64,000 nucleotides of DNA, taken from Pyrenopolyporus hunteri. Lineage: Eukaryota; Ascomycota; Sordariomycetes; Xylariales; Hypoxylaceae. The notes under the pieces are model-generated. The model was not told the origin of the DNA. It saw only the letters and a program-made list of their open reading frames with translations, and made no database searches. Location of the stretch: assembly GCA_902806595.1 (NCBI GenBank), contig CADCXC010000010.1, positions 1,922,001 through 1,986,000 on the forward strand. The letters are read 5' to 3'. Of the stretch, positions 44,061-55,615 are shown one piece after another (position 1 is the first letter of the stretch; each line of letters begins with the position of its first letter). The position numbers and the translations under genes were made by a program.

Positions 44061-46253
44061 ATGTTGCGGACATCGTTGCGATCTGTCAGGGCCGTAGGCG
44101 GCAGGCCTGTTGCTACTACCGCTGCTGGTCAATGGCAGCCCGCGATCGCAAGATCGGCCGGTGCGGTTGGGAGGGTATGAAGTCATTCAAAAAACAACCA
44201 CCATATCAACAACGCAACCCTGGAACATACCCCCCAGCTAACATCAATTGAAACCAGAGATGCTATGCCGACAACAAGAAGCCATCAGTAAATGACCCAA
44301 CACCCGCAAAACTGCCTGCGTCCGAAACCACCACAGCTGCGTCGAGCGATCCCCCCGCGCTGAAGACCGAATCTAGGGTTGCCTCCTCGACCATCGACGC
44401 CAAGGAAGTTCCTCAAACACCACCACCTCCTCCGCCCGTATCGGAGGCTCCGAAGACTAGGGCCCCCCCTCCCCCGCCTGCGCCTGTCAGGAAAAAGAAG
44501 GGATTCTTCCGTCGGTTGCGTAATTACGTCTTAACCCTGCTATTCCTAGGAGCTATAACCTTTGGTGGTGGAGTATGGTATTCGCGTATAAGCGACAACT
44601 TCCACGACTTCTTTACCGAATATGTCCCGTTCGGCGAGCAAGCGGTGCTCTACTTCGAAGAGCTTGACTACAAGAAGCGGTACCCCGGGGGACTTAGTAT
44701 CGGAGGACGAGGCGCGGATACGGGACCTCAAGTCAAGATATCCCCGCAAAGTGGCGCATCTTGGCGGGTAGCAGATACTGGCGAGCCCGCGAACAGACAG
44801 TCAAGCGCCATGAGGGACATTGCTGCCAGTAAAAGCGCCGCCGCCGCCGCTTCTGGATCTGAAAAGAAGGACGCTACTATTGCGGAAACGAAGCCAAACG
44901 CAGAGGAAGATAAGATAGTAGTGAAGCCTCCCGAGCCTATAAGGGCCGCTGTTACGGAACCTGCTGCCCCCGCCGCCTCTGGGGCCGTCGAGAAAGCCGA
45001 ACCTTCCAAGAATGACAGCGCCGATTTCGTACCTCCCCAGGTCGACGAACCCTCTCGATTCCCCCCTGCTGCTCCCATTGACCCTCTGAATGTTAACGAC
45101 GCCGACGAGCCCGTAGTTCAGGATCTGGTCAAGATGCTCAATGACATCATTACGGTGGTGAACGCTGACAACGCAGACGACCGCTTCTCGTCCACCATCG
45201 GAAAGGCTAAGGGCGAACTTAACAAGGTGGGCTCCAAGATCCGCGAGATGAAGGCGCAGGTTGAGAAGGACGCCGCCTCGCAGGTCGCTGCTAAGGTCAA
45301 AGAATTCGAGGACGCGGCGCAGGAGCTTGTCAGTCGTGTCGAGCAGGCAATGAATGCCCAAGAGAAGCAGTGGAGGATAGAGTTTGAGGAAGAGATGAAG
45401 CGCATCCAGTCCGCATACGATTCGAGAATCAAGACGGAAATAGAGCGTGAGAAGCAAATCAACGAGGCGAAGCTCAACAACCTACTTCTCGAACAAGCCG
45501 TCGACCTGAAGCGCCAATTCCTGCGAGAAGTCAAAGACCGCGTCGAGGAAGAGCGAAATAGTCGGCTCGGCAAGTTGGAACAGCTAAGTTCGGCCGTCAA
45601 GGAGCTAGAAATGCTCACGACGGGATGGAATGACGTCGTCGATATGAACCTCAAGACACAGCAACTCCACGTCGCCGTTGAGGCCGTGCGGGCTAGCCTC
45701 AGCGACGCCGAGCACCCGAGGCCGTTCGTCCGGGAACTTGTTGCTCTGAAGGAGATCGCTACGGATGACCCGGTGGTTAACGCGGCTATTGGCTCGATCA
45801 ACCCGTCGGCGTACCAGCGCGGTATTGCCACGCCTTCCCAGCTGATAGACCGTTTCCGCCGAGTAGCATCCGAGGTGCGAAAGGCAAGCCTGCTCCCGGA
45901 CGACGCGGGTGTGGCTTCTCACGCGTCCAGCTGGCTGCTGAGCAAGGTGCTTTTCAAGAAGCAAGGCCTAGCTACCGGCGACGATGTCGAGAGCATCCTT
46001 ACCCGAACCCAAACGTACCTCGAGGAGGGTGACCTAGATGCTGCGGCGCGCGAGATGAACGGTCTACAGGGATGGGCTAAAACCCTGAGTCGGGATTGGC
46101 TGGCAGAGGTCAGGAAGGTTCTTGAGGTCCAGCAAGCACTAGAGGTGAGTTTTTGGTTATTTTATTTTGCATTACTTATACCAAAGGGCGTTACTGACTG
46201 ATTGTTAGGTCATTGCTACGGAAGCTCGGCTACAGAGCTTAAGAGTAGAATAA
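44061..46253 (+). CDS. MIC60: MICOS complex subunit Mic60 (mitofilin)
   Basis: Three exons: 44061-44174, 44258-46144 and 46209-46253; 681 aa. Exon 1 encodes a mitochondrial presequence rich in Arg/Ser/Ala and lacking acids (MLRTSLRSVRAVGGRPVATT). Exon 2 continues with RRCYADNKKP, a Pro-rich stretch, basic KKKGFFRRLRNY, then the inner-membrane helix LTLLFLGAITFGGGVWY (about residues 128-145). A disordered Ala/Glu/Pro region and a long coiled coil (about 330-500) precede the mitofilin signature region toward the C terminus. The last exon is only 14 codons (VIATEARLQSLRVE). Mic60 forms crista junctions and contacts the outer membrane. The start and last exon were found from splice signals; neither is in the main open frame. 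Confidence 0.93.
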
Positions 46254-46775
46254 ACCGGGAATATAAGAGATGGAAGCATTTCTTCCCTTACTTTACTTTG
46301 TCACCCGTCCTTGTATATTTGTGCCCTCCCGCTTACAAATCCTACCCAACCTACTTGACCTTTGATTCTAGAGAGAAAAATAAAGGGGGGTGAGGCAAAG
46401 GCTGATAAATCAACCTGTGTATGAGATAATAGCAAGCAATAGACGGCGAGCATATCTGATTTGCACTCCTATAGCATTTAGGAGACATAGATAAGTGACA
46501 CGTTGCTTTTGCGTAGTCCATCGGGATGAGGTTATATCAACGGAGTATGTTCGATATTCGTATCATTGCTAAGTAAATCATAGGTCGAGTACATATATAA
46601 ATCCGTAGAGACAAAGTGGTTACTCTCTGGACTGGATATTTCACAAGGAGATAAGTGATATTCAGACCGCCCAAAATCCCGGGACACAAACTCTATTCCC
46701 CTATCCACTCTCATCGTACGAGATTCTTGTCGGATCACCCTTCTCAACCTCATCCTAATCGAGCCGAGTCCTTAA
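46254..46775. other. intergenic spacer
   Basis: AT-rich 3' flank of MIC60. Nothing recognised. Confidence 0.6.
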
Positions 46776-47048
46776 TCACCGCCGGTGGCCTATCACTATC
46801 CTCATAATACTCATCCTCGTGCTATCAAACGTCGCGCCGCCAAGGATCTTCGACACCGGCAGCTCCACGCCGAAAGTCTTCCCCACACACTCCCGCACCT
46901 CGACCGCCGACAGCGAATCCAGCCCGTACGCTTGCGCCACCCGCTGCCCGTCCACCCGTGCCGCACCCGAATCCTCCCTCACTGCTCCCGTCCCCGTCCC
47001 CGCCATGCCCATCATCGCCGCGCCCTCGCAGCTGGGTAGGAATAGTTC
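46776..47048 (-). pseudogene. orphan polyketide-synthase acyl carrier protein fragment
   Basis: An isolated GC-rich patch whose minus-strand frame reads AYGLDSLSAVEVREC then FGVELPVSKILGG. This is the phosphopantetheine attachment region and helix II-III of a type I PKS carrier protein; the attachment Ser of GLDSLS is still present. Upstream sequence (MMGMAGTGTG) does not resemble the preceding PKS domains, and no ketosynthase, acyltransferase or reductase domain is found nearby. The ~80-residue frame ends at TGA. Probably the C-terminal remnant of a lost PKS gene; a stand-alone ACP gene is less likely because the first ACP helix is missing. Confidence 0.6.
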
Positions 47049-49391
47049 TCGGGTTGTTGATCACGCTATATTAACTGCATGAAAAGACCTGCTTCGAAGT
47101 GGGTTAACTCGATTGGCTGAGTGGAGTTGCGGTCGGTTGGCAGTTGCTGTTACCTGATGCTACGCCACCATTGCAGGTGAATGATCGGGTAATCATTCGA
47201 CTAGAGGCTACATTAAGGTATGTACCTATTAACATGTACCTATTAACTAGAAAATTACGAAGGCTATATTTTAGTCAACCTCCCTATTAAAATTATTTTA
47301 ATTCCTTCTCGGGGGAATCGATACGACTCCATGAATCTGCCGTGTTACTTACAACACTGCGAGTCTAGATATTAAGAGCAATGGATGTGCTGAAGAGGAA
47401 GCGTTGCGATCCTCTTAGGATGCCGTTGGACCCCGTGTAGTCGTGTAATTAATGCAGACGAGTTGTTGTGGTGCGTCGGCAGTGTTCCTATTCAGCCCCT
47501 ATTTGTACTTAGTAACCCCCTGATTAATGCCTTACGTTGCCCGGCTAGTTGCTCTCTTAACTCGATATACAGTCTGCTGCTGTGGATCGTGATCGCGAAG
47601 ATAGCGGCCCTTTGTTTCGGGCTTCATCGTCATCATTCTCTTAATAGTCGTATCCCTATGCCTCCGTTTCTGGCCACGGAGTCTTGGTAGGTATGAGTCA
47701 GCGTTGGCAGCTACCGTAAGTTAGCCTATATACCTACAGAAAATCTTGTCTAGTTGAATACCAAAGTCTAATTTATTCTCATAGTCTTTCACTTTAGGTG
47801 GCTGTGCCTTGTTATTCGCGATGGTTTGCTATGGACTTGGCCGGCTGGAACTGGGTTTAATGTTTCTATATCGGTCATCCATGTCGCCAACGTCTGCTGG
47901 CTTATAGGCATCGTGATGTGTATTCTATTCATGTTCAGGCCTATTGAAAAGAACTAGTGCCTAAACATGGAAGGGACCTGTGACTGGTGGTGCAGTGCCT
48001 GACGCTGTCTTGGACCTCATCATCCCGCTATTGCCGATACCAAAAATATGGCGTTTTTCAATGAGCAGAATGAGAGAAGTTGGTGTTACTATTATATTTA
48101 CTAGGATACTGGTAAGCCGTGTCGGGGTGATAGAATCGTTACGGTGAAAAGCTAATTAAGATATCTACCTCTACTTAGGGTTGTCGTCGTGTCTATTGGC
48201 CGTCTGGTCACCGTCTTCTTAAAGGCTGGAAGCTTGAATTTAGATGTCGCATATGAGCCTTGCTTCCTAATATTTCACTGACTGATAAGACTAGCGTGGA
48301 ATTAGATGGGAGCATAACGGTTTTACTCTAAGTTGTTTCTGAGGCTCCTGGAGCTACGCTTTGCATTTGCCTTCTAGCTATGTTGCCCTGGGAGGAGAAT
48401 GGCCAGCTTACGGGAATGGATAAAAGGCAAACTTGAAAGTACCCAATGTAGGTAGATCGTTGAGCTTTTTGGACAAATGCAATGGATGGGGAGTGTTCGT
48501 ATTACCCCTTTATTGGCACTTCCCGGAAAACGAAGATTAAGAGATGTTTTGATATTCCTCTGTGGAATATCCGGGAAACAAGTCAAATTCGTTTGCCAAG
48601 CCTATCATTCAGGGGCTACGTGGTAGCAAACCTCAAGAAAAAAACTCGAGTGTGTTCGCGTCCTCTTTTAATGGAGCATATGGTCATATAAATCCTCATT
48701 TATAGAATACGGGTGGATCACCGGCGCTAAATACCGATTAGATACGAGATAAGTACTGGAACAAGACCAGGACCCGAATATCTAAGTCAATGAAATATAG
48801 TAAAATTACGCAGCATTATAGAACTTACGCCCGTTCTGGATATGTTACTGAGTAAGGGATACCATTGTTTAGCGTCGCTGATATCACTTTGAACGCAAAC
48901 AAACGCCGGTTAAGCCGGGTCTCCTACCGGATAGGTCCTATTGCGGCGAGTTAGTTGTTTGCCATCCGCTTTTCCATCGCCAACTCCGATGCCGTCCTAG
49001 CTAACCGTGCCACCGACGTGTAGATAAGCAAATTTAATATACATCAGAAAACGAATGATTCTAAGGAACTTGTTTTGTAAGGAACATGAGCGCCATCCGG
49101 GTTTGCATACCTTATGTGCCTAAGTATGATGGCGCCACGTACGTCTGAACACTGCTTCCCCTGAGTGCTGATCTATTTAGCGCAATCAAGTCAGGATGCT
49201 TCTACTAGAATCGAAAGAATAGGATTAAAGTATTATGATTATCAGTAAGCTATCTTTAAAATCCTAAGTAATAAATCAGCACGTTATTCGTCTATGTCAT
49301 GATTCTATCCCGTTCTATGAGGATGTCCCACTCTATCCTTTATCGATCCCTTTATTCCCACTTTTCGAACCGAGTTCTTGGCCTTTTTCAT
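47049..49391. other. long intergenic spacer
   Basis: About 2.3 kb AT-rich sequence with only short, unsupported open frames. May include further decayed remains of the PKS locus; none could be recognised. Confidence 0.45.
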
Positions 49392-50035
49392 CTAATTCGG
49401 CCTCGCGGGTTCCTCGGTCGCGGGCATGATGACAGTCCTGGTCGTCGGCCCGCCCATCGGGCCGGTTAGAGTGCAAGTTAACGGGTTGAACTTGCCCATC
49501 TGCAGACAGAACATGTAGGCGTTCGGGTCGCTGGGCTGGCCAGGATTCGATGTGAGTATGTGCGAGGCGTCAAGACCCGCTCTGTATGGAACCGTGGTCA
49601 GCAAATGCCATTCCATACCCACAAAAAAAGGGGAGTCAGATCTAAAAAGTTTAGAAGTCGGTTTACTCACCCGTCAGGCGTCAGTTGCTCCCATAGCTCA
49701 ACTTCGAAATTCGTGGTGTAGGTCCATCCGTCTGCTGGCAGACGCCATTGCACTGCTGGGTTGGCGCACGGAGCCCAAGATGTAGGGCCCGGCTCGACAC
49801 CCACAGCCCAGTCGGCTCTGCAGGTCGTGTTGAGGATAGCACCGCTGGCGTCCGGGTAGGTTATCGCGATGTTGACGAATGAGTTAACGGACTCTTGCCC
49901 GTATACACCATGGTAAGGGAAGGCAGCGCTTAGGCTGGTAATAGTGAATTGAGGAGCATCTCGAGGCTCGACGGGGAGGGCGAGACCAAGAGAGGCAAGG
50001 GGAAGGAGGGATGCTAAGGATTTTAAGCTATACAT
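49392..50035 (-). CDS. small secreted protein (unknown family)
   Basis: Two exons, 50035-49671 and 49581-49392 (89-bp intron, GTGAGT donor), 184 aa. A signal peptide covers about residues 1-19 (LASLLPLASLGLALP), followed by a probable dibasic-free propeptide ending EPRDAP. The mature part has five Cys-bearing segments (TTCRADW, WAPCANP, MFCLQ, LTCTLTG) and several aromatic strands (VQWRLPADGWTY, FEVELWEQL), consistent with a small disulfide-bonded beta-sandwich. The layout resembles AA1-like/Alt a 1-type secreted proteins, but I cannot confirm it. An apoplastic or cell-wall location is expected. Confidence 0.75.
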
Positions 50036-51361
50036 TTTCGTAGTATGAGTATAAAATGTATTCGAGAATAGAGTCTCGAGTTTGGCCTGAGTTTAGCTTG
50101 AGTTGGCTTGGATCGACTTATAGGTAATGGAGCTGAATGAATGAATGGAAACATAATCAATATTCGGGATGGCTAGGTATTCTACTTATACTCTCAAATA
50201 GAACTGGGGTCCTACGAAAACAGTGACGGTGATTATGACGGTGACGATAACCCAATCCGTCAGCCCACCGGCGTTTGTCCAACCACTCATTGTGATCTCA
50301 TGAATTTCCCGTGCGCGATTAGAGGTTCCGATACGCGATCCCATGTTCCTGGGCTGCGCCCTCGAAGGACATGTCCGAACAAAGGGAAGGACTACTCGAA
50401 TACGAGAAATCTCGTGACGGGCGCTGACCTAATTTCGCTCTCGTTATTCCTATCTCGACGGCTCGACGTTACACAGAAGCGCCACAACGGCGCTGAGGCG
50501 AGGTGGCGACGATCTTTTCTCGGTCTGGCGAGAGCTGAACCAACCGTCCCGCGGTTTCGCAGCCGTTGGGAAGGCTGGCTGTGGAGCGGTTCTAGAATTG
50601 TTCGCCTAACGATTCTAACGTCATCATTAGAAATCGGGGTGGACACGGCCACGAGGTTCTATCATCAGGCAGAGCTTATAATAAGCCCGGATAGTTTAAT
50701 TGACATAATAAGGTGTGTTTCGGTGGGCCGAACCCGTTTGACCGCATTTTTGAAGCTATTCAGACCGACACACGCTCTTAATCTGGGCCGAAGTCATGTG
50801 GTGAGCCGCTGATTTGCACGTACCCGGTTGATCCAGGGACTAGACCCCCGAAATATGCATATCCCCGGCTAGATATTCAGTTAAAGAGCGAATTCAGGGG
50901 GGTTGTTGGAATCCGGTCCCCATGCCTACCAGGTAGATAATTCGGCAAACTGTGCCGCTGCGCTTGCTAAAAATCTAGCTCGTAATCGGTTTAGATAATA
51001 AAATCGTGCGTGGATTTTATTCCTTTCGGAAATTCGGTTTGAATGTTGGTATCCTCTAATACTTGCGTTGGGCAATAACACGGATTATTGTACAATAAGT
51101 TAATGAAAATAATGAAAACTATGGCTTTATACGGCGCCGGCCATCAGCCATCAGCCACCAGCTGCCAAACGCCGACGTAATATTCCCATAGAAAAATCAA
51201 CATCGACATCGACATCATCAACATACCACATGAACGGCCGCGTCCCATCTGGGGCTGAATATCCAAGGACGATAACACGAGAATATGACCCAATCATGAA
51301 GCTGTGAACCCTTGCGGCCTCGATCCCAGCCCCGTTTTCAGCGCCGCACTCTCTCGGGCCT
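50036..51361. other. intergenic spacer
   Basis: A 170-codon plus-strand frame at 50300-50812 has no recognisable motifs or signal and is not called. The rest is AT-rich, with a ~100-base leader before the folylpolyglutamate synthase. Confidence 0.5.
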
Positions 51362-53077
51362 ATGGCTCCTTATCTCTTGGCGTCTTTCCGAACTCCGTAC
51401 GTCTTCGTCGTGACCAGCTTACTCAGACCTCTATCAAGATCCAGCATCACCGCCCCAATTCCTTCCTCCCCTCGCTTGTCGTCAACCATGGCACGGACGT
51501 ACGAGTCTGCGCTCGCGCACCTCGACTCCATCCAGTCGAACCGGGCCGTGACATCCTTGTTCTCCCCTCCCCCTCCAACCTCATCCCCATCCTCTTCCTC
51601 CCCTGCTGCTTCTTCCTCTTCTGCCCCCGCAAAAGACGACCTCAATGCCCTCGCCATCCCAGAAATGCTCTCCTGGCTGCGCCGGGCCGGGCTCTCGCAG
51701 CGCGACCTCGCCCAGCAGCTGCGCTGCATCCACGTCGCCGGGACCAAGGGCAAGGGGTCCGTGTGCGCGTACCTAACCTCCATCCTCACACAGCCGAGCC
51801 TGGCCCCGCTCGCCGGCCGCGTCGGCACGTACACGTCGCCGCACCTGGTCTCGGTGCGCGAGCGCATCCAGCTGGACGGGCGGCCGATCGGCCGGGACCT
51901 GTTCGCGCGGTACTTCTTCGAAGTCTGGGACGCGCTGACGGACGCGGCGCGCGCCGAGGCCGCGCGGTCCGGCCGCCCCGCGCCCGAGGAGGAGGAGGTC
52001 CGCGGCCCCGCGTCGAAGCCGTTCTACTTCCGGTTCCTGACGATCCTGGCGCTGCACGCGTTCCTGCGCGAGGGCGTGCGCACCGCCGTCGTCGAGTGCG
52101 GCATCGGCGGCGAGTACGACTCCACGAACGTGCTGCCGCCCGAGGCCGTGACGGCCGCCGTCGTCGCGCAGCTGGGGATCGACCATGTGGGCATGCTGGG
52201 GCGCACGAGGCCGGAGATCGCGTGGCATAAGGCGGGCGTGTGTAAGCCTGGCCGGAAGTGCTTCACCCGGAAGCTGGTGGGGTCGGGGGATGGGGAGGAG
52301 ACTATGCGGGTGCTGCGGCGGCGGGCGGCGGAGAAGGATGCGATTTTGGTGGAGGTTGGGGACGAAGAGGTTGAGAAGTGGGGTGGCGTTCGAGGTGTCG
52401 AAGCTGGGGGCCTCGAGGGCGAATTCCAGAAGTATAACCAGGCGTTGGCGCTTAGGGCCGCGAACGAACACCTGAGGATACTGGCCGGAAGCCGGGATGC
52501 GCCGCCGGAAGAGGAGTCGTTAGCCGCTTTGACGGAACGCTTTGGCGATGGCTTGCGACGGGCGAGGCTTAGAGGGCGCTGTGAAACGATACAAGACGGT
52601 GACATCACGTGGCTCATCGACGGGGCGCATACCGCGGAGAGTTTAGGAGAAGTTGCGAAGTGGTTCGCCGGGAAACGCAAGGCTCTGACCGGTGATGCGA
52701 AAGTTGTCTTACTGTTTAACCAGCAGGAGCGCGATGTGGCAGGCTTACTTGGAAGTCTGCACGAAGGCATCGAAGAGAAGTTAGGGGTACCTGAGGATGT
52801 TCTTTTCGACCGAGCTATCTTCACGCGGAACGACCTGCAACCTAGAACGGCTAATGAACCGGAGCGGGACTTGGCCGTCCAGCAGGCTGCCGAGGATGCT
52901 ATGCGGAAGCTGTCTCCTCAGACGGAGGCTACGGTCGTAGAGAGTGTCAGGGAAGCTGTTGAAAACATCAGAACGATGCCACGCCCGGATGGCCTCAAAG
53001 TAGTGGTTCTCGCCACAGGTAGCTTACATCTTGTCGGCGCCTTGCTTAAGACGTTAGAGCCTGAGGGGCAGTTATAG
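51362..53077 (+). CDS. folylpolyglutamate synthase-like ligase, copy A
   Basis: Single exon, 571 aa. Motifs: RTYESALAHLDS at the N terminus of the cytosolic form, P-loop HVAGTKGKGSVCAYL (about 123-137), TSPHLVSVRERI, YFFEVWD, VECGIGGEYDSTN, GIDHVGMLG, WHKAGVCKPG, WLIDGAHTAESL (about 417) and FNQQERD. These are the full Mur-ligase-type FPGS signatures; the enzyme adds glutamates to tetrahydrofolate with ATP. A Ser/Pro-rich insert (PPPPTSSPSSSS) lies just before the catalytic domain. Start: ATG at 51362 gives a basic, Ser/Arg-rich leader usable as a mitochondrial presequence; ATG at 51488 (MARTYES) would give the cytosolic form. The first half is far more GC-rich than the last third. A second FPGS lies tail to tail at 53543-55200. 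Confidence 0.88.
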   Translation: MAPYLLASFRTPYVFVVTSLLRPLSRSSITAPIPSSPRLSSTMARTYESALAHLDSIQSNRAVTSLFSPPPPTSSPSSSSPAASSSSAPAKDDLNALAIPEMLSWLRRAGLSQRDLAQQLRCIHVAGTKGKGSVCAYLTSILTQPSLAPLAGRVGTYTSPHLVSVRERIQLDGRPIGRDLFARYFFEVWDALTDAARAEAARSGRPAPEEEEVRGPASKPFYFRFLTILALHAFLREGVRTAVVECGIGGEYDSTNVLPPEAVTAAVVAQLGIDHVGMLGRTRPEIAWHKAGVCKPGRKCFTRKLVGSGDGEETMRVLRRRAAEKDAILVEVGDEEVEKWGGVRGVEAGGLEGEFQKYNQALALRAANEHLRILAGSRDAPPEEESLAALTERFGDGLRRARLRGRCETIQDGDITWLIDGAHTAESLGEVAKWFAGKRKALTGDAKVVLLFNQQERDVAGLLGSLHEGIEEKLGVPEDVLFDRAIFTRNDLQPRTANEPERDLAVQQAAEDAMRKLSPQTEATVVESVREAVENIRTMPRPDGLKVVVLATGSLHLVGALLKTLEPEGQL

Positions 53078-53542
53078 GAAAGTAATCTAGATCGACAGAA
53101 AAGGGGTTATGTTTGGTAGGTTCAACGATTGGGCGGGATGGGAAAAACAACGGCGTAAGTTACGATGGGATGGATTAGCGTTTAACATAGCATAGGTAGA
53201 TCTCGGGTCACAAGACTGTGGGTATAGGCGCCTTATAGCCGTGCTTTCAACAACAAGCCCTGCGTAGATATAATTATTGTATTACTGCTCACGCGCCGAG
53301 GATTGGTTATCTCATAATAGCGTTGTGATATTCAGAAGCCGACGGATCCCAGGGTCTTAACTCCGCTATGATAATCATACGTGGGCCCTTGCCCAAAAAA
53401 TTGGTTATAAAAGATCTCCCATCTATACGGGTTGAGCCGCCGTAGATCCTGGTCTATATAGGTACCCGGGGTATCTCACCTCTCGTTGAAACCAGTACCG
53501 TCCTTCACGACCGAACCTCTAAAGAAATCAAACCGTCGCCGG
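53078..53542. other. convergent intergenic spacer between the two FPGS genes
   Basis: 465 bases separating the two stop codons. Nothing recognised. Confidence 0.7.
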
Positions 53543-55200
53543 TCACAAGGCGTCAGCGCCTTCTAGTATACCCAGAGCCCCGCCCACTAAATGCAAGCTA
53601 CCCGTAATGAGAGCCTGAACCGTCTCGCCATCGCCCAAGGGCTTCTTTCCGATATCTCGGACATGGTTGATCGCATCCTCAATCGTAGGAACTACCGTCA
53701 CCTTTGCTTTTGGATCTAGCGCCGACCATTTCTCCGCGAAGGCGCGCTGCGCGGTGAGGGCCTTGATAGCCACGGGATCGTGCTGGTGGTTCACGAAATC
53801 CCGTTTGTAACCAGTGGTAGCGTACGTCACGTTGGTACAGAAGATGACGTGCTCGAACGTCCCTTGTCCTTGGGCTTTGAGGGCAGTGAGGATCCCTTCC
53901 AGGAAGTGGATGGCCTCGTCTCGTCCCTGCTGGTTGAAAATCAGAGCTTTCGGCCCTGCCCTCTTCGCACATTCACCGGCGAACCATTTCGTGGCCATCT
54001 TTAAACTGTCCACAGTATGCGCTCCATCAAGATGCCATATGACTGGCCCTTCGACCTTCACCTCGCATCTTCCTCTCCATACTACCTGTTCGAGGCCGTC
54101 GATAAACTCTTTACTTAACGCCGACGCATCCGAGGTGAAGTTGGGGTCGATTTTGCGTAGTGCTGTCTCTGCAAGGGCAATTCCCAGGCTAGCATTCTTC
54201 TTCTGGAAGAGCGCATCCGGTCGTACGTTAACACCCTTAAGTCTGGGGTCAACATCAAGGACCTTCAATGTCATGCCCTTTTCCTTGGCTCTATCTTGGA
54301 GAACCTTGGCAGCCATGGGCACCTGCTCGATGGTAAAAGCGGCGCTACCTGGCTTCATGATGCCGGCCTTATGCCAAGCGATCTTTTCTATCGTGTCGCC
54401 GAGCGCAAAAACGTGATCTATGCCGAGAGTGCTGATACCGGTTGCCAAGGGGTGTTCCACGATATTTGTGGCATCGAACTCGCCGCCAATACCCGTCTCG
54501 TATACGGCGACGTCAACGCCCTCTTGGAGAAACAGATGATAGCTCATCAGTGTCAAATAACGGGAATAGACCGGCCTCGTAGGCATGGGAATATCAAGTC
54601 GTTGGTCTATGACCCTCTGGCCTTCGCGTTCCTCGGCCTCACCGAGCCTATCCCATACTTCGAAGAAGTAACGCGCGAAGATATCCTCGCTGACCGGTGC
54701 GCCATTGATTCTGATCCGCTCACGCACAGCAATTAGGTGCGGGCTAGTAAATAACCCGATCCTACGAGGCGCGCCGTGTGACTTTTGGTAATGCGAGAGG
54801 ATGGACGCCGCGAACGCACAGGTACTTCCCTTACCCTTAGTGCCGGCGACGTGAAGGATGTTCAACCGGTCAAGATCAGAAGGGGTGTAGCCGATGCGGT
54901 GTAGGTAAACACGCATTTCGGCGATGGAGGCGGCATCGGGGCGTATACCGGCCTTCCGGCGGGCCTCAACGATAGCATATGGGGTCTGAAGGGAGTTCAG
55001 CGCATCAATGGCATCCTGGGGGAATACATGGTCAGCTTGGCGCTTATCCTCGAGGGCTCGGAGGTAAGATATAAGTCATGTACATTATACGTTCTGCCGC
55101 TTTGAGAGGTGGCCATTGTGCGCCAGAAGACGGAGCTCGCGGTCTTTAGTGCGTATAGAGAAGAAGAGTATGTGGTGACGCGCCGGAATACATGATGCAT
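53543..55200 (-). CDS. MET7: folylpolyglutamate synthase, copy B (probable canonical enzyme)
   Basis: Two exons, 55200-55084 and 55015-53543 (68-bp intron, GTACAT...CCCCCAG), 529 aa. Residues 1-28 (MHHVFRRVTTYSSSLYALKT...) look like a mitochondrial presequence and are followed by MATSQSGRTYN, a natural second start for a cytosolic isoform, as known for FPGS in other eukaryotes. Motifs: DAIDALNSLQTP, P-loop HVAGTKGKGSTCAF, TSPHLIAVRERI, YETGIGGEFDATN, GIDHVFALGDTI, WHKAGIMKPG, WHLDGAHTVDSL, FNQQGRD and GSLHLVGG near the end. Composition is even over the gene. It is closer to the usual fungal enzyme than copy A. Product: polyglutamylated folates needed for methionine and purine synthesis. Confidence 0.92.
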
Positions 55201-55410
55201 TCCCAGGGACCTGGGTGTATCACCTGGCCTGTTCCCGAGTCAAGCGTCTGTTATCCGGGACGTGGTGAGATGGAAACGGAGAAACGGGGAAACGGGCGAA
55301 AATGAAATAAATAAAAAAAAGGGTCAGCAGCGATATCGCCGGCCGGGTCAGATTCCCCAATTCTCATCCCTGTCCTCTCCAAATCACAGCTGGCAGTCAG
55401 TTGACGAGAC
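55201..55410. other. short spacer
   Basis: Promoter side of copy B FPGS, next to an inverted-repeat element. Nothing else recognised. Confidence 0.6.
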
Positions 55411-55615
55411 AGCCACCGGCTGGCACGCCGGACCGTAAGAAGATTTTCCGCCAAACCGCCAAATCGAAAATATTCCAGATTTTCAAGTTGAAGGGCCCAC
55501 TTTAAATACAGGGGTGCGCTAAAGTTATAGGGGACTACAGCGCATACGCTCACTATAAATCTAACCAATCAGATAGCTTTTAGCTAACTCCCTGTAATTA
55601 CAGGGCTTACAGCGC
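55411..55615 (+). repeat. left terminal inverted repeat arm
   Basis: Left arm of the element; outermost conserved block CACGCCGGACC at 55424-55434. Confidence 0.7.

Noticed and set aside
43742..44251. 169-codon frame before MIC60
   Set aside because: Includes the A/G tract translated as Lys/Arg runs and overlaps the true MIC60 first exon in another frame.
50300..50812. 170-codon plus-strand open frame
   Set aside because: No signal, motif or splice support, and an equally open antisense frame; composition Arg/Ser-rich as in random GC sequence.
50818..50845. TACCCGGTTGATCC resembling the start of 18S rRNA
   Set aside because: Similarity stops after about 14 bases; no further rRNA sequence follows.
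51304..52230. 308-codon frame overlapping copy A FPGS
   Set aside because: GC-driven shadow frame; the FPGS motifs are in the other frame.
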